DNA of 13,370 bases, taken from the NCBI GenBank assembly GCA_024404125.1, contig JAKSQL010000015.1:1-13370 (forward strand), in the 5' to 3' direction. Below, one piece after another: positions 11,617 through 13,370 of the stretch. The stretch is from Clostridia bacterium (GTDB lineage Bacteria; Bacillota; Clostridia; Oscillospirales; Acutalibacteraceae). Both the position numbers and the translations under genes were made by a program. How positions within the stretch are numbered: position 1 is the first letter of the stretch; each line of letters opens with the position of its first letter. The notes beneath the pieces are model-generated. The model searched no databases. It was not told where the DNA came from and saw only the letters and a program-made list of their open reading frames with translations.

Positions 11617-12615
11617 ATGGAATGTATAAGGGAACAAACTGAAAAGTTTGAAGAGCAAATACTTTCAAAGTCTGCCACTTTGGCAATTAACAGTAAGGGC
11701 AGAAAAATAGAAGAAGAAAAATGTCCTTTAAGAACTGACTTTCAGCGTGACCGCGACCGTATAATTCATTCAAAGGCGTTTAGACGTCTTAAGCATAAAA
11801 CGCAGGTGTTTTTATCCCCTGAGTCTGACCATTACCGTACACGGCTTACCCATACTTTAGAGGTAGCTCAGATAGCGAGAACGGTATCAAGGGCGCTTCG
11901 CCTTAACGAAGATTTAACCGAGGCGATTGCATTAGGTCACGATTTAGGGCACACACCGTTTGGTCACGCAGGTGAGCGTGCACTTAATAATTTGTTCGGT
12001 GATTTTACCCACTACGAGCAAAGTGTAAGGGTGTGCGAGATACTTGAAAAGCCCGGCGGCGGTTTAAATCTTACATACGAGGTGCTTGACGGTATTGTAA
12101 ACCATACTAAAGGTGAGTGGGCACACACACCCGAGGGCAAGGTTGTAAGAATAAGCGACCATATAGCATATATGAACCACGATATAGAAGATGCCATAAG
12201 GGCAGGGGTTATAAATGATAACGATATCCCGAAAGATATAACAGAGTTTTTGGGTGATACCAAAACCAAACGTATAACAAAACTTGTTACATCTCTTGTA
12301 AATAATTCTTTTGAAAGCGATATAAAGTTCGATAGTGAAACGCAGTTGTATTACGATAAAATGCACGATTTTCTTTATGAGTCGATTTATTATAACCCCA
12401 TAGCAAAAGCGGAAGAATCCAAGGTAGAGGGGCTTATAGCAGGTATCTATAAATATTTCTGTGAAAATCCTCAAAAACTGACCGACGAATATAAAACCGT
12501 ATGTGAAGACGAAGGTGTAGAAAGAGCGGTTACCGATTATATAGCGGGTATGACCGACCATTATGCCGTAACCGTATATAACGAAATATACATACCTAAA
12601 TCTTGGGAAGTATAG
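11617..12615 (+). CDS. dgt: dGTPase-family HD-domain triphosphohydrolase
   Basis: Enzymes of this family remove the triphosphate from dGTP or other deoxynucleotides and help balance the dNTP pool. The 332-residue protein has FQRDRDRIIHSKAFRRLKHKTQVF at the N-terminus. The metal-binding HD motif appears as His79 in TRLTHTLEVAQIA, His108-Asp109 in ALGHDLGHTPFGHAGE and Asp181 in RISDHIAYMNHDIEDA. The length matches the shorter Firmicute/Clostridia type and not E. coli Dgt (about 505), so the exact substrate is not certain. The ATG at 11617 follows GGGAGGG. The gene is 59 bases after the YigZ gene and 30 before dnaG; the pair dgt-dnaG is a common arrangement in Clostridia. No promoter with good spacing is clear in 11558-11616. 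Confidence 0.92.
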   Translation: MECIREQTEKFEEQILSKSATLAINSKGRKIEEEKCPLRTDFQRDRDRIIHSKAFRRLKHKTQVFLSPESDHYRTRLTHTLEVAQIARTVSRALRLNEDLTEAIALGHDLGHTPFGHAGERALNNLFGDFTHYEQSVRVCEILEKPGGGLNLTYEVLDGIVNHTKGEWAHTPEGKVVRISDHIAYMNHDIEDAIRAGVINDNDIPKDITEFLGDTKTKRITKLVTSLVNNSFESDIKFDSETQLYYDKMHDFLYESIYYNPIAKAEESKVEGLIAGIYKYFCENPQKLTDEYKTVCEDEGVERAVTDYIAGMTDHYAVTVYNEIYIPKSWEV

Positions 12616-12645
12616 CAAATTTAAACTTAAAAGCAGGTGAGATAA

Positions 12646-13370
12646 TTGCCCATACCTGAGGAAATAATAAATGAAATTAAATACAGAAACGATATAGAGG
12701 CGGTTATCTCGCCCTATGTAACTTTAAAACGGCGCGGTAAAAATTTAGTGGGACTTTGCCCGTTCCATAACGAAAAAACCCCGTCATTTACCGTATATCC
12801 CGAAAACGGTTCGTTTTACTGTTTCGGTTGCGGTGTTGGGGGTGACGTTTTTACCTTTGTAAAACTTATTGAAAATCTTGATTATATAGATGCGATAAAA
12901 CTTTTAGCAGAAAAAAGCGGAATTACCGTTGAGCAGGAAAGTTACGATAATTCTTTCCAAAAGGTGAAGGACACCGTATATGCAATAAACAGAGAAACGG
13001 CGCTTTTTTATCATAACTACCTTATGTCACCGCAAGGCAAGTGGGCGCTTGATTATCTTTTAGGCAGGGGACTTACTCTTAACACAATTAAGCATTTCGG
13101 TTTAGGTGCCGCCCCTGATAATTGGGACAGTCTTTTAAATCACCTTAAATCAAAGGGCTTTTCGGTAAATGATATGCTTACTGCAAACGTAATATCCAAA
13201 AGTCAAAAAGGCAGTTATTACGACCGATTCCGTAAGCGTGTTATGTTCCCGATAATCAACGTAAGGGGCAGAGTGGTAGCGTTCAGCGGCAGAGCAATGC
13301 CGGGGGAAGATAAACTTTCGGGTAAATATGTAAACACCGCCGATACTCCCGTTTATAAAAAGAGCGAAAA
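12646..13370 (+). CDS. dnaG: DNA primase DnaG, N-terminal part (cut by window edge)
   Basis: DnaG makes the RNA primers for DNA replication. The visible 241 residues start at a TTG (12646) five bases after AGGTGA and read IPEEIINEIKYRNDIEAVIS. The CHC2 zinc finger follows as Cys38-Pro-Phe-His41 in GLCPFHNEKTPSF and Cys59 and Cys62 in YCFGCGVGGDVF. The N-lobe of the polymerase domain then begins, with DRFRKRVMFPI and GRVVAFSGRAM. The TOPRIM catalytic centre and the helicase-binding end lie beyond the window. The frame stays open to base 13370. Upstream dgt is in the same orientation and probably on the same transcript; rpoD would be expected downstream. Confidence 0.95.
   Translation, partial: MPIPEEIINEIKYRNDIEAVISPYVTLKRRGKNLVGLCPFHNEKTPSFTVYPENGSFYCFGCGVGGDVFTFVKLIENLDYIDAIKLLAEKSGITVEQESYDNSFQKVKDTVYAINRETALFYHNYLMSPQGKWALDYLLGRGLTLNTIKHFGLGAAPDNWDSLLNHLKSKGFSVNDMLTANVISKSQKGSYYDRFRKRVMFPIINVRGRVVAFSGRAMPGEDKLSGKYVNTADTPVYKKSE

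Noticed and set aside
5639..12615. Genome-wide recoding of TAG as a sense codon, suggested by the TAG in the YigZ gene
   Set aside because: sigG, the YigZ gene itself and dgt end at TAG at the expected protein lengths, and reading through sigG would run into its terminator hairpin.
12064..12618. A 184-codon open frame on the minus strand opposite dgt
   Set aside because: It is fully antisense to a gene with clear dGTPase motifs, has a tyrosine/isoleucine-rich composition typical of a mirrored frame, and matches no family I recognise.

Overview
The window looks like part of the chromosome of a spore-forming, AT-rich Clostridia-type Firmicute. The evidence is a clear sigma-G gene, a spoIIR gene, a zinc-type L31, dgt next to dnaG, and near-consensus sigma-A promoters with AGGAG-type ribosome binding sites. 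At least four genes appear to start with TTG (sigG, ispE, spoIIR, dnaG). I see no insertion sequence, prophage gene or CRISPR array. Most of the content is ordinary chromosomal genes, and the interesting signals lie in regulation and in individual residues.

Layout. 1-246: the first codons of an XRE-type regulator on the minus strand, then a tRNA-Thr(CGT) with its own promoter and terminator. 325-4802: a plus-strand operon encoding PEP-dependent dihydroxyacetone phosphorylation. It holds DhaK, DhaL, a single-domain DhaM, an HPr and an Enzyme I, followed by a small lipoprotein of unknown function. 4828-5690: sigG, whose ribosome binding site lies inside a strong hairpin, closed by a strong terminator. 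5790-6650: a minus-strand degV/fakB-like gene, divergent from the next unit. 6724-8508: an EamA-type permease, overlapped by ispE; the permease promoter carries a perfect palindrome over its expected start point. 8515-9183: spoIIR, again with its ribosome binding site buried in a hairpin. 9207-10527: a ClC-type anion transporter. 10575-10904: rpmE with promoter and terminator. 10928-11557: a YigZ/IMPACT gene interrupted by one in-frame TAG. 11617-13370: a dGTPase-family gene and the start of dnaG, cut by the window edge.

How the genes work together. The dha operon encodes a complete phosphorelay: PEP to Enzyme I, to HPr, to DhaM, to DhaL-bound ADP, to dihydroxyacetone held by DhaK. The gene order dhaM-HPr-EI matches the domain order of the fused E. 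coli DhaM. This HPr has Arg where Ser46 is normally found, which suggests it serves only this relay and not catabolite control.

The two forespore genes, sigG and spoIIR, share one 5' architecture: a long hairpin that swallows the Shine-Dalgarno sequence, a U-rich stretch, and a TTG start 8-9 bases further on. A conserved RBS-occluding hairpin is known in the B. subtilis sigG leader. The same arrangement on spoIIR, together with terminator-like U-tracts, is the most interesting regulatory observation here. The other point that deserves checking is the TAG codon in the YigZ gene.
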